This document shows, piece by piece, positions 46,601-52,525 of a stretch of 64,000 bases of DNA. This DNA comes from Pelomonas sp. Root1237 (GTDB taxonomy: Bacteria > Pseudomonadota > Gammaproteobacteria > Burkholderiales > Burkholderiaceae_C). The DNA lies in assembly GCF_001425055.1 (NCBI RefSeq), contig NZ_LMDK01000016.1, positions 711,864-775,863 of the forward strand, given 5' to 3'. The position numbers and the translations under genes were made by a program. How positions within the stretch are numbered: position 1 is the first letter of the stretch; each line of letters opens with the position of its first letter. The notes beneath the pieces are model-generated. The model was not told the origin of the DNA. It saw nothing but the letters and a program-made list of their open reading frames with translations, and did no database searches.

Positions 46601-48490
46601 CTTGGTGGCGCCCAGCGCCGTCTGGCTGACGGCGCCGAGCAAGTCGCTGGACACGAGGCGGCCCATCGTGTCGAAGATCTGTACCGTGGTCAGGCCGTTG
46701 TCCAGCTTGACGGAGGTCTTGCGATCCGAATCAGCGTAGGTATAGAGCGTGATCGCGGCGTTAGCGTCCACGCTCTTGGTCACGCGGTTCAGCCCGTCGT
46801 ACAGATAGGTGGTGCCGTTGTTGTTGATGTCCTTGCTGGAGAGCAGCCGGCCAAAAGCGTCGTAGCTGGTGAATGTCTTGATCGCCCCGCCCGGCGTGGC
46901 AACGCCGTTGGACAGGGCCATCGTCGTGTAGCGGCGCTGCTCCTTCACCAGGCCGCGCAGGTCGTAGTCGAACTCGACGATCTGGCGATCCAGGCTCTGC
47001 GCCTGGGGACCGTTCACCCAGCTCTCGAGCGAAGTGAAGCTGGGATTGGGGTCGCTGAAAACAGCAGCTGTGTACTGCACCTGGCGTGCGAGCAGCCCCC
47101 AGCCGTTGTAGACGTAGCGTGTCACTTCGCCCTGCGGGCCCAGCACATAGGCCAGGCGCCGCTTGGCGATTTGCGTCGTGTCGTAGATGTACTGGGTAGT
47201 GCGCGCACCGCTGGCCTTGAGCGGGCCGGCGACGCCGTCCGGGTCGGCAACGGTGTAGGTCGTCTCTGTGGCGAGCAGGCCCGTGCTGGTGTAGGTGCGC
47301 TCCAGCACGTTGCCCGCCGCATCGGTCCGGCGTGCCAGCTTGCCGGCGCCGGCGTACTCGTAGGTCGTGACTTCGCCCTTGGCGTTGGTGCTGGTCAGCA
47401 CGTCGCCGTTGTCATAGGTGTAGCTCTGTTTGAAGCTGACGCCGCCGAGCAATGCCCCGCTGATCTCTTCCAACTGGCCGCTGTTGACGCCGCCGAGGTA
47501 TTTGAGCGTGGTGACCTGGCCCAGGGCGTCGGTCACCGTGGTGGTGCGGTTGGTGGTGTCGTAGACGAAGCCGGTCTTGCGGTTCTGATCGTCCGTGATG
47601 GACTTGACGCGGCTGTCGGGCCAGTAGTCGATGGTCTGTGTGTTGCCATCCTTTTGAGTGAGGGTCTGCAGCCGGCCGTTGGTGTCGTAGCCGTAGCTGA
47701 CCGTGTAGGTGCTGCTGTCGGTGGTGTCTTCGGGCGTCAGGTCGGTGGTGACCAGGCTGAGCCGTCCACCGGTGTAGCCGTAGCTGGTGACGCTGCGCGT
47801 CTGTTGCGCGCCCTGCGCATCCTTGTAGCTGGTGGTGATCTTGGACAGCTGCGTGCCGGTGTAGTTCAGCGTCACCACTTCGTCGGCCGTTGAGCTGCCA
47901 GCCTTGAAGGTGGACAGGCTGCTGATCAGGCCGCCGCCGTCGTAGTCAACCTTGACCAGGTTGCCTTGGGCGTCGCTGACCTGTGAGAGCCGGTAGATCT
48001 CCCCGTCGACATTGGCGTAGGTTTCTGCCGTGCCGGTATCGCCATCGGTCCAGGTCCAGACGCCGGCGCTGTAGCTCAGGCTGTCGAACTGGCCCGAGCC
48101 CTCGGCCGTGAGGTACTTGCCGGTGGCGGTGTCGAAGGAGTACGACGCCTCATGGCCGTCCGCATCGGTGCGCTTGATGCTGCTGCCGGTGGTGTTGACG
48201 GTGCCCACGCGCCCCGACACGCGCCGGTAGTAGCCGACGCGCCAGCCATCCCCGTTATCGCCGTCCCAGCCGCCCTGGCTGTTGTAGGTACGGAGCAGGT
48301 CGACGTCCGGACCGACGCCCACCAGGTATTCGTCGCGGTCCTGGATGACGAGGTTGCCGTTGGCTGCATTGACGGTGATCTGTTCGCCGGCACGCCCCGT
48401 GGCGGCCTGTCCCATCCCGCCCGCCCCGCCCAACACGTCCTTGGACGTGTTGACCAAACCGTTGCCACTGCCGGTGACCACTGAAACCAT
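34199..48490 (-). CDS. Giant YD/RHS-repeat protein with LysM and C-terminal toxin
   Basis: A single 4763-residue frame. The N-terminus (MVSVVTGSGNGLVNTSKDVL, then TVNAANGNLVIQDRDEYLVG) is that of giant YD-repeat proteins and is not a standard signal peptide. From about residue 150 to 3950 run many YD repeats (YDAAGRL, YDANGNL, YDALGR types), expected to wind into a hollow beta shell. Two non-repeat insertions interrupt them, about residues 1690-1890 (lectin-like beta stretch) and about 2940-3245 (AT-rich). A LysM motif (SSYTVRRNGETLRDIAQAMW) is near residue 4050-4100. Two hydrophobic stretches around 4450-4520 precede the variable tip. The classical RHS ending DPxGL is absent. The ribosome-binding site GGGAGAG precedes ATG 48490. 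No VgrG, PAAR or secretion gene is in the window, so the export route is unknown. Confidence 0.92.
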   Translation of the reverse strand: MVSVVTGSGNGLVNTSKDVLGGAGGMGQAATGRAGEQITVNAANGNLVIQDRDEYLVGVGPDVDLLRTYNSQGGWDGDNGDGWRVGYYRRVSGRVGTVNTTGSSIKRTDADGHEASYSFDTATGKYLTAEGSGQFDSLSYSAGVWTWTDGDTGTAETYANVDGEIYRLSQVSDAQGNLVKVDYDGGGLISSLSTFKAGSSTADEVVTLNYTGTQLSKITTSYKDAQGAQQTRSVTSYGYTGGRLSLVTTDLTPEDTTDSSTYTVSYGYDTNGRLQTLTQKDGNTQTIDYWPDSRVKSITDDQNRKTGFVYDTTNRTTTVTDALGQVTTLKYLGGVNSGQLEEISGALLGGVSFKQSYTYDNGDVLTSTNAKGEVTTYEYAGAGKLARRTDAAGNVLERTYTSTGLLATETTYTVADPDGVAGPLKASGARTTQYIYDTTQIAKRRLAYVLGPQGEVTRYVYNGWGLLARQVQYTAAVFSDPNPSFTSLESWVNGPQAQSLDRQIVEFDYDLRGLVKEQRRYTTMALSNGVATPGGAIKTFTSYDAFGRLLSSKDINNNGTTYLYDGLNRVTKSVDANAAITLYTYADSDRKTSVKLDNGLTTVQIFDTMGRLVSSDLLGAVSQTALGATKYFYDAAGQLRRVQDATSVSSHTLYDVSGRKSADIAANGQLTEYLYDGAGRLIQTVAYATLVSEATRASLSDAQGQPTAKTVADVRPAVDATNDRVTTFCYDAAGRLAGTLDADGYLTENKYDGTSALTAQTRYATVLSAAAVSAARLIASSGTTQANVPTLPTPTADAARDRTTRNLYDATGRLAARVDGDGGLTVWKYDAAGNMLSQLRRSALLSDAQRANPSLADLQALAPLSDDEFTQWVYDTAGRQIAQVNAEGYLTEYKFDTAGRPAGGISYLTQAIKPVISGSPASLKLFKTGDLTAALRTSLSSPKLPLSTSKTYNNRGLLEQETAADGTVTFYDYDSLQRLKSTTLAKGSGEERKQNISYDDWGRVQSTQIEGDATSTTSTYDAAGRRTSVTDARGNKTFFYYDAQGRQVYAILRDPIKGGEVTETIYSNFSEVQATVTRSQRLSVADATGLVGGKADTAVVSRAPAADISLSSAIAALNNAGLDNRSAVTFNQRGLIQQAIDALGNKADYSYNAFGQLSKEIRDIDPVGTANARRLTLDYGYDRRGNATRTERGGPGLASAVITGATFDALGRLYNTTDELSRITQYTYLRDGGTGRKITIAGPAGTTSTTYDALDRTVTRVDRTISTVTYTHDAVNRKLTVKTAAGIQTVTEYNRHGQVYKVTDGAGATTTYAYDAHGNLLTVTDALGNVTQNGYDANDNLIQVVQGLKANAGGAPINDGAASTTSYSFDAANRVLIQTVDPLVNGVGLNLQTRYEYDGQGRKLKITDPRGTVTTQVYNARGELADVIVDDVTGGLKLKTSYSYDAQSRVLTVIDGAGTTSARKVAYAYDILGRRTSETVDPDGLKLKTSYEYDAAGRLLLKRDSQNNVTARYSYDNADRLRYGVDALGAATRYDYDGEGRVTAIRAYATTLAAGWASKTYDELRTALDILSAGPAEQLSINSYDGDGRLIYSVDALGQVTERKYDGANRLVLERRYEQIITGGSVGMSASAIYGKLVKVDAKDHVTRYAYDKVGNQRFVVNAEGFVSERRYDAAGRIVASVEHEQPWTWSVGTVPSEADLAAIYSPTKREFNRDMDGLGGSVGIWEAGRLKLVSEPLPNGGYALMTSPKQMPVGSVLKLDYQPVHLQQTTHIMLKDGAGGMSRAALIFKNNGHVYTQCRQLPAGTFVEVDIGVYVPGKTYSIEMESTATGARVFVYEKGTSRASGLAATIVEPTTDWQSVRVEFAVSRASDLPAGQTISYVDNVEEIPPLKGRVTQFAYDAAGRQRFAIDAEGYVTETRYDDANARTTALRYASRLSGSGSYTPAAFAPVLNTLTVALPGLGAATSVIRELDRAGRLSVETDGNGVQTQFTYDAAGRLETEVLAGNVVGQASTTRYAYNGAGQRISITRADGTALASTTRFEYDAQGRLWHEIDPRGVALTEGTGAWEQAERARLGYAADLSTLAADAKAAAQTALRKLYTTDYGYDAAGRVTTVTDALGGVTATDYDAFGHASVITDARGYKRYQVYDKAGRLLQTVDAQRYLTAYGYDAFGNLTSSLRVDAKVQGTLSGGQAVVLATAAQANGAYVLTAATADALTSRTYDRNGRLLQETDAENYVEGTDVLDAYGQRLSVKNKLGATVTYTYDRLGRLLTETLPVQAKDGTGALKNVVNEYQYDSRGNRITSIEAKGLPEQRTTQMAYDANDRLVRRIGMSYTATAADGSTSTVTPADAMRYDARGNVIEQVSHGQLQADGLTVSGGRRSVAWYDALDQKTLEISADRVASRASYDAAGNQVVQTVYATRIADGVTLDPVGSAPAATADTANDRTLRTLYDALNRKTQTSLDNLYAWSSGDGTNLVISGLTPKNTVLQSFFYDAVGNLTERKDGRDNSSFEYFDGNGRRTLSIDAGGAAVAWEYGHAGNVATKQTRYAAMLPGGYARQADKLASAGATNDPAQLIPVIAGQFVPTGEQNRITEVSLDRLGRVTEQRLLNVAQDTVDASGTRTQSTTTAITRYQYNGLGAVTQTQALAAEVGTTLTWEQTDITYDALGRETRREAPGYVDYLNANVRPTTDTEYDGLGQVRRRIQRGRDTTVETDDRITLSGYDANGLLVQTTDAAGAITTYAYDANGNLARRVNKDVRRSDSTASAPKLRDIITSYEFDAAGRIVVEKHWESDKTAAAETRKTRYNAFGEFSAKGIGDGWEEFAEYSTLGKVVKTNSGDGAIKFYVYDANGNMTREIRGNGDATYKVAGLDVAIDLRSLTLQQATSGKRNPADTAFLPLYSRVSVYNARNLITQTIDPQIDVLKSAVTMQSQFNTAWVPAWQPPNALVQSATILPRAQNFTLTNGTVPKLNITQPGSRQLLFSFDINEGLSDFSPTIFSLDNSGVFSLNLESFKGKGVQYFQYAAITSTSSYPIGRTLAMGRGTFEVDGAGNIAWTDLPAKDNDRQVGSVKFSVIASNPGGWVERSYQLTDASGAFLEGSTSYSSPYLETEMVVGKYRPTGTAPSPKILYLKVNQFWNSELVSKTITIRIYNDGTISTTDVVDPTVMPIEFYVQGRNIKNANITVNGITRRVTGTYEPTQGGRSGYTWFRLDARDMVSAGCIYSYSVDMLNADGTIFRDEVGNPLRQEGKVDIDGSGAARLLQQVQLLNTGEKVTIKRFQSFNAFGDVVEERDERVAERMLAAINDDRKSKNQSALTALTTDQLASAKTTLQYNTQGQLIAKLDPETFVTAENGYRYRARPITRFGYDLLGRHTTMLQGSTTLDPNGNLSRVQYLAGSRGDDALVISEFDAAGGSADAYNATGGGIRTSQYDIFGDARKTTDAEGAVTERSYDKRGLLTTVTRKGVQRLANATSDTLATGRDLSDTYAYDELGQRLTATNALNITTRTDYDALQRVVQTVSGNGFVTGYTYELRQAGASGITSVAGAGGAATTTGGYVRTTLQTDGRSLIDKVDYFGHTTWHQDLSGAQFTYTFNSAAQLVKQTSTVHTGQSTSQNVDYTYYANGYIRSFTDNTQGITSEYAYDNAGNRVAEGTFSLVNGTKTTAYQNATITYDELNRISRVRDANFFDVAYEFDAVGNRRRITATYWDGLAGLLGGGTQDYWYAYDKLNRFVVSKGRLETGAGVATTTRGTGLADTGVVIKRGTEGTQLGYDKVSQRRLATYTYQSGNVAQTIDETYGYSQDGYLQTTKQGTTLVATRKLDDIGRTVLLTDLQNKQSTASTYDKDNRLLAQSFIGKIDNLGDTSGNFTLTYKYYTSTADTTTSDTGTGALASSVQQPTSGFSTTTTYQYKYWDSEQQSKITKAGAGQENYTTLGYDINGHISSTFDDGSGVSRSYVTNANGQVLRRSGTNGTHYFYYADGHRVGDVGNTPDDKSRVSYAEELARRGSAETADQRRERYKNPSPVTSADFDQNYEPINDNFPGNAASSYTVRRNGETLRDIAQAMWGDSSLWYLIAESNGMLTDGALVAGRVIVIPNKVTNIHNNASTWRPYNPGEAIGAVDPTLFSQSAHKKLIESMDWREAHPVEPLVHPHGRWISGNRSFVQSYDSGESSGQSANRRNADSAASVGYYDFNRSASAATPLSADAVTQALFSASYSGTGNWTSDVESGATNNWSANQMLSSSYSFSASLEPQLSSWGSGFSFGVVSVGNLDWRDVGLGGLGSAIGESLTSQSKDYSRWGSDDTETQRLLARYPAPAALRAAGAADEDDGAPVARAIPLGGGRYRMADGSIRRMSVEASEPRALVDFAADTASRRARAAADGPVLGQVLSSLRIDSTLRAATPSALTKLDGSSVTYSFDLSTKQAYWNLGEDNVLRAIPKAYKQPNLDEAARADPNNPFAHLTDKVTDFALTSAFGTASIFTGGAAFAGLARLGWLGARSAMVVSSMAGDAALQGMQIGTNSLSNGRYGIQDFSWGELALAGVLPIALGGGAAVRELATEFRSMGLPDWNIRPAQLRFGQANAFPPLFELERFSNTVDPVQARIGELLLEGHGVQRHGAQVTRMQLEGRVVEGLDPMTGTPIDGVHGGDHGYAKHATKIVSDEAYVFSERYARNSQKFLDATSGSIDGRAEIKIPLKEIYGADFRDFVFGVSRYGSKNNPLGSGATVFLDNSYMVIRYKQNSTGVWRFNTMFPEPGVL
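36170..36345 (-). other. LysM domain inside the giant repeat protein
   Basis: Encodes YTVRRNGETLRDIAQAMWGD, then SLWYLIAESNGML and AGRVIVIPNKV, a full LysM pattern (start Tyr-Thr-Val, helix, Trp-Gly-Asp, Asn-Gly and Ile-Pro end). LysM binds peptidoglycan or chitin-type glycans. It lies after the repeat body and before the toxin tip, so it may hold the exported protein to the cell wall. Confidence 0.8.
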
Positions 48491-48565
48491 GTCTCTCTCC
48501 CAAGGATCGGTATTACTTAGGTAATCCAGGGACGAGTCCGGTTGTTTAGCTTCCGTTTCAAATAG

Positions 48566-49600
48566 TCACACTTCGGTACCAAGCAAATGTCTGCGAAAGA
48601 AGCTCACCGTTCGGCCCAACCACAACGAAGTCGTCACCGATCGATCAAACCCCGGCGGGTCACACAGCAGGTCGCATTCCAGTCGGCCAAGGCCGTCGGG
48701 CGTCGGCGGCGGTGCAAGCAAGGCGCCATGGCCGGCGCCCGGCAGCGCAGCGATCAACTCGCAGCCCTGGCAGGCGGCGATCAACGGGTCGCTGTGAAAA
48801 CGCGGCAGCAGCCAGCGGTCGCCGTCGGCGGTGATCAGACCCAGCGGCACGCGCGGCTTGGCGAGGGTCGCCAGATCGAAGTCGGCTGCCGCCGGCACAC
48901 CAGCCACGACGGCGGCGATGCGCGGGTCGTTGTGGACCTGCGGCGTCGCGTCACGGAACTTCCAGTCGAGCACGTGCCGGGCCACCCAGAGCTTGAGGCC
49001 ATCCAGCGGACCGCCGGTCAGCCGCGTGGCCAGGCCGATGCAGCTGTAGAAGTCTTCCGCCAGGTCCTTCTCGCAATGGGCGCGAAAGCGCTCGGGCGAC
49101 CAGGCCCCGCCGGCCAGGCTGAGCATGGTGTGGCCGCCGGCCGACATGCCGAAGCCGCCGACGCGGTCCAGCTTCAGGCCGGCAAAGCGTGGGTCGGCGG
49201 CAACGCGGTCGATGGCATGGCTGATCTCGGCGGGGCGCTGTTTCCAGCTGTCGGGGCCGGGGCGGCCGGGGTCGGTCCAGTTGTCGCCTCGGTGCAGGGG
49301 CAGCACGACCGTGAAACCGGCCTCGACGAGGGCCTTGGCCAGGGTCGTGTGCACCCAGGGGCCGCCGCCCGAGCCGTGCGAGATGGCGATGAGGCGGCCG
49401 TTGCCGGGTGCCGGTGGCGCGTCGGGTGCCAGCATCAGCTGCAGGTCGCCGCGCGTTTCAGGGCGGCCGGCGGCCGCCGTGGGATAGAACAGCGTGACGG
49501 CACCGCCGTCATCGTCGGCGGGCAGGGTCAGCGTGCCGACGGTGGCGGCGTGCGCGGAGGCACTCAGCGCCAGGCTGGTGAGCAGGAAGCGGAAGAACAT
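48566..49600 (-). CDS. Secreted alpha/beta hydrolase, dienelactone/PAF-AH-like
   Basis: A 344-residue exported hydrolase. Residues 1-18 form a signal peptide (FFRFLLTSLALSASAHA). The oxyanion region is LIAISHGSGGGPWVHTTLA, the nucleophile elbow GGFGMSAGGHTML and the Asp/His end GLITADGDRWLLPRF and PGAGHGALLAP. It resembles the platelet-activating-factor acetylhydrolase/dienelactone-type predicted esterases of this order. Substrate unknown. I chose ATG 49600 (MFFRFLL) since the upstream codons do not fit a signal peptide. It lies just upstream of the giant repeat gene but has its own frame and no evident link to it. Confidence 0.85.
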   Translation of the reverse strand: MFFRFLLTSLALSASAHAATVGTLTLPADDDGGAVTLFYPTAAAGRPETRGDLQLMLAPDAPPAPGNGRLIAISHGSGGGPWVHTTLAKALVEAGFTVVLPLHRGDNWTDPGRPGPDSWKQRPAEISHAIDRVAADPRFAGLKLDRVGGFGMSAGGHTMLSLAGGAWSPERFRAHCEKDLAEDFYSCIGLATRLTGGPLDGLKLWVARHVLDWKFRDATPQVHNDPRIAAVVAGVPAAADFDLATLAKPRVPLGLITADGDRWLLPRFHSDPLIAACQGCELIAALPGAGHGALLAPPPTPDGLGRLECDLLCDPPGFDRSVTTSLWLGRTVSFFRRHLLGTEV

Positions 49601-49717
49601 GGCTGGCTCCTCGGAAGTTGAGAAGCCCTCAGCCTCGGCCACCCTGCCCGCTATGTCTGACCGAAACCCGCGCTTTGCAGGTTTCGGCGCTGCTTTTGAC
49701 GAAACGCCGAGGCGTTT

Positions 49718-50764
49718 TTAAGAATCGGCCAGCGCTTTCTGGCGAAATTCGGTCGGCGTCAGGCCGGTATCGGCCTTGAAGGCGCGGTTGAAGGGGCCGA
49801 TGGAGCCAAAGCCCACGTCCAGCGCGATGGTCAGCACCGGCAGCTGGCGCTCGCTCGGGTCGGCCAGGCGGCGCTTGGCCTCAAGCAGGCGCAGGCCGTT
49901 GACGAAGGCGTTGAAGTTGCGATGGCCCAGGCCCTGGTTGATGACGCGGCGCAGCCGGTACTCCGGCGTGCCGAGCTGCTCGGCCAGGCTGGCCAGGCTC
50001 AAGCCCTCCTGGGCGTAGCCGCGGCCCTCGCCCATCAGCCTGGCCAGCGCGGCGGCTAACGCCCGGTCCTGCGGGTCCTCGGCCGGCAGCGCGGGAGGTG
50101 GCGGCGGCGCGACGTCTTCGTCCCACAGGCCCGACACGCGCGGCCGCAACAGTTGCCAGGCGACGAGGCTGGTCAGCGTCAGCATCATGGCCACGTCGCC
50201 AAGTGCCGCGGCACCGCTCAACGTGCCGTTCGGTGCGCCGATGCGCAGGGCGACCATGACGACGGCATAGCTTGCGCCACCGCCCACGACGAGGCCGCGC
50301 AAGCGCCGGCGCTTTTCGACCAGATCCACCCGCCATGGGCCCACCACGGCGGCCAGGCCCAGTGCCGCGAAAGCAATGGGCAAGGCCCGCAACAGCACAA
50401 GGGCGGGCCACCAGCCCCACCACAGGCAGATCGTCGCGCCGAACAGCGCAACGGCAGCCCACAGCACGCCATGCCAGGCGCGCAGGCGAAAGCCGTCCTC
50501 GAAGACGGCGCGCGCGAACAGCCAGAACAGCACGGCGGAGCCGAGCGAGATGCCGATGCCGGGCGCCTGGACGGCGCAGCGCAGCTCGTGTTCGGCCCAG
50601 GGCGAGGCAGAAACCGCCTGCACGGCGGAGGACAGCGACAGCGCAATGCCCGTGCGCACGAGATCGGCGTGCCGTGCATGCCGCCAATGCGGCAGCAGCA
50701 CCAGCACCACGAGGATCAGCACGGCAACCAGCGCGCCGCGCAACCCTGCGTCAATGAGTGCCAT
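49718..50764 (-). CDS. AraC-family regulator with membrane N-terminus
   Basis: A 348-residue protein. Residues 1-215 contain about seven hydrophobic segments (GALVAVLILVVLVLLPHW, GISLGSAVLFWLFARAVF, GVLWAAVALFGATICLWWGW and others), and residues about 245-348 form an AraC DNA-binding domain: SLASLAEQLGTPEYRLRRVI and LTIALDVGFGSIGPFNRAFK, ending TPTEFRQKALADS. Such membrane-linked AraC proteins act as one-component sensors that bind DNA from the inner membrane. The ATG 50764 overlaps the ZIP transporter stop by 14 bases, so the pair is an operon and it may sense the metal or control its transport. Confidence 0.85.
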   Translation of the reverse strand: MALIDAGLRGALVAVLILVVLVLLPHWRHARHADLVRTGIALSLSSAVQAVSASPWAEHELRCAVQAPGIGISLGSAVLFWLFARAVFEDGFRLRAWHGVLWAAVALFGATICLWWGWWPALVLLRALPIAFAALGLAAVVGPWRVDLVEKRRRLRGLVVGGGASYAVVMVALRIGAPNGTLSGAAALGDVAMMLTLTSLVAWQLLRPRVSGLWDEDVAPPPPPALPAEDPQDRALAAALARLMGEGRGYAQEGLSLASLAEQLGTPEYRLRRVINQGLGHRNFNAFVNGLRLLEAKRRLADPSERQLPVLTIALDVGFGSIGPFNRAFKADTGLTPTEFRQKALADS

Positions 50765-51533
50765 GCAGCAGCTGGGACACCGCGAAGGCCACGCCCAGGC
50801 CCACGCCCAGCCACGCGACCTGGGCAAAGGTTTCTCGCCAGGCCAGGCGCTGCTGCAGTTGGGGCAGCAGGTCGGCCACCGAGATGTAGATGAAGCTGCT
50901 GGACGCCAGCACCAGCAGATAGGGCAGCACACCCTCGAAGCCGCCGATCAGGAAGTAGCCCAGCACGCCGCCGACGACCGCCGCCATGCCCGAGATCGCG
51001 TTGAACAGCAGCGCCTTGCCGCGGCTGAAGCCGGCGTTGAGCAGCACGATGTAGTCGCCCACCTCCTGCGGGATCTCGTGGGCGACGATGGCCAGCGCCG
51101 TGGCGAAGCCCAGCCGCGTGTCGGCCAGGAAGGCGGCCGCGATGATGGCGCCGTCACAGAAATTGTGGATGCTGTCGCCCACCAGCACGGTCAGGCCGCC
51201 GCGGCCGGCCTGCTCGGCGTCGAAGTGGTGGTGGTGATGGTGGCCGTCGCCCTCGTGATGGTGGACGTGGCGGTAAAGCTCCACCTTCTCCAGCAGCCAG
51301 AAGAACAGCAGGCCGCCCAGCAGCACGGCGAACAGCACCTGCGGTTTGGCTGTGTGGCTCTCGAAGGCCTCGGGCAGCACGTTCAACAGCGACGTGCCCA
51401 GCAGGATGCCGGCCGACAGGCTGACGAGGCTCTTGACGAGGCGGGTCAGCACGCCGACGGTCAGGCTCGCGGCAACGAGCACCGACAGCAGCCCGCCCGC
51501 GAAGGTGGCGAGCACGATGTAGAGAAGGGTCAT
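50751..51533 (-). CDS. ZIP-family divalent metal transporter
   Basis: A 260-residue inner-membrane transporter with about eight hydrophobic segments. The metal path is marked by GDSIHNFCDGAIIAAAF (fourth segment) and IVAHEIPQEVGDYIVLL (fifth segment). Between segments three and four is a His-rich cytoplasmic loop (HVHHHEGDGHHHHHHFDAEQ) typical of zinc carriers. It probably moves zinc or iron into the cytoplasm. I chose ATG 51533 (MTLLYIVLATF); a TTG six codons upstream is less likely. Next gene: the AraC regulator, overlapping by 14 bases. Confidence 0.9.
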   Translation of the reverse strand: MTLLYIVLATFAGGLLSVLVAASLTVGVLTRLVKSLVSLSAGILLGTSLLNVLPEAFESHTAKPQVLFAVLLGGLLFFWLLEKVELYRHVHHHEGDGHHHHHHFDAEQAGRGGLTVLVGDSIHNFCDGAIIAAAFLADTRLGFATALAIVAHEIPQEVGDYIVLLNAGFSRGKALLFNAISGMAAVVGGVLGYFLIGGFEGVLPYLLVLASSSFIYISVADLLPQLQQRLAWRETFAQVAWLGVGLGVAFAVSQLLHGTH

Positions 51534-51602
51534 GGAATCAGGCAAAAGCAACGGGCCACAGCCATGGACTGCGGCCCGAGGGCGGTCAGCGTAGCAGACG
51601 GG

Positions 51603-52463
51603 TCAAGCCACACCACATTTCTTGAACCAGGCCAATGCCCGCGCCCAGGCGTCGTCGGCTGCGGCCTTGCGGTAGCTGGGGCGGTAGTCGGCATAGAAGC
51701 CATGCGGCGTGTCGGGGTAGACGACGAACTCGCATTTCGTGTTGCCCGCCGCCTTGAGCGCGGCTTCGAGCTGGGTCAGCGTCTCGACCGGGATGCCGCC
51801 ATCGGCCGCGCCGTACAGCGCCAGCACCGGCGCCTTGATGCTCGCGGCGCGCTCGATGACGGTCTTGTCGCCAGCGTTGTAGTTGCGTGCCACCGGGCCG
51901 TACCAGGCGGCTGCAGCCGTCAGCCTGGAGTTGTGGGCCGCATAGGACCAGGTCGTGCGCCCACCCCAGCAAAAGCCGGTGATGGCCAGCTTGGCTGGAT
52001 CACCGCCGTTCGCAGCCGCCCAGGCGACCGTGGCGTCCAGGTCGCCGTTGACCTGGGCGTCGGCCGCCTTGGCGACGACCTCGCTGACCAGCTTGGGAAT
52101 GTCGGTGTAGGCGCCGGCATCGCCGTGGCGGGCGAACAGCTCGGGCGCGATGGCCAGGTAGCCCTGCTTGGCCAGCCGCCGGCAGACGTCCGCGATGTGC
52201 TCGTGCACGCCGAAGATCTCGCAGGCCACCAGCACGACCGGCAGGTTCTTCCGGCCGGCAGGCGCCGCCCGGTAGGCCGGCATCTGGAAGTCGCCCACGG
52301 GGATGCTGACCGGGCCCGCCTCCAGGCCCGCCGTGTCGGTGGTGATCGTCTGGGCCGTCACCGGCAGCACGGCCGCTGCGAAGCCACTGCTCACCGTCGT
52401 CTGCACAAAGCTGCGGCGGCTGAAGTCGCGGGACGGCGTGAGGCTGTCGATCTCGTCTTTCAA
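51603..52463 (-). CDS. Dienelactone hydrolase family protein with Tat signal
   Basis: A 286-residue alpha/beta hydrolase. The N-terminus has a twin-arginine signal (DFSRRSFVQTTVSSGFAAAV) so it is folded before export. The dienelactone hydrolase triad is clear: Cys in ITGFCWGGRTT, Asp in YGAADGGIPVE and His in DTPHGFYADYRPS. VACEIFGVHEHIADVCRRLA is the family block that includes the active-site Glu. It should hydrolyse lactones or related esters in the periplasm. Divergent from ppx; 62 bases separate the two starts. Confidence 0.92.
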   Translation of the reverse strand: MKDEIDSLTPSRDFSRRSFVQTTVSSGFAAAVLPVTAQTITTDTAGLEAGPVSIPVGDFQMPAYRAAPAGRKNLPVVLVACEIFGVHEHIADVCRRLAKQGYLAIAPELFARHGDAGAYTDIPKLVSEVVAKAADAQVNGDLDATVAWAAANGGDPAKLAITGFCWGGRTTWSYAAHNSRLTAAAAWYGPVARNYNAGDKTVIERAASIKAPVLALYGAADGGIPVETLTQLEAALKAAGNTKCEFVVYPDTPHGFYADYRPSYRKAAADDAWARALAWFKKCGVA

Positions 52464-52525
52464 GGTGGGGGCTCCAGGGTGAGATACGAAGGGAGCGCCA
52501 AATTTTGCCCCGACAATCCGCCGCC

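Noticed and set aside
39542..47893. Several 500-840-codon plus-strand frames opposite the giant repeat gene
   Set aside because: They mirror the YD-repeat codons, are low in complexity and have no independent start signals.
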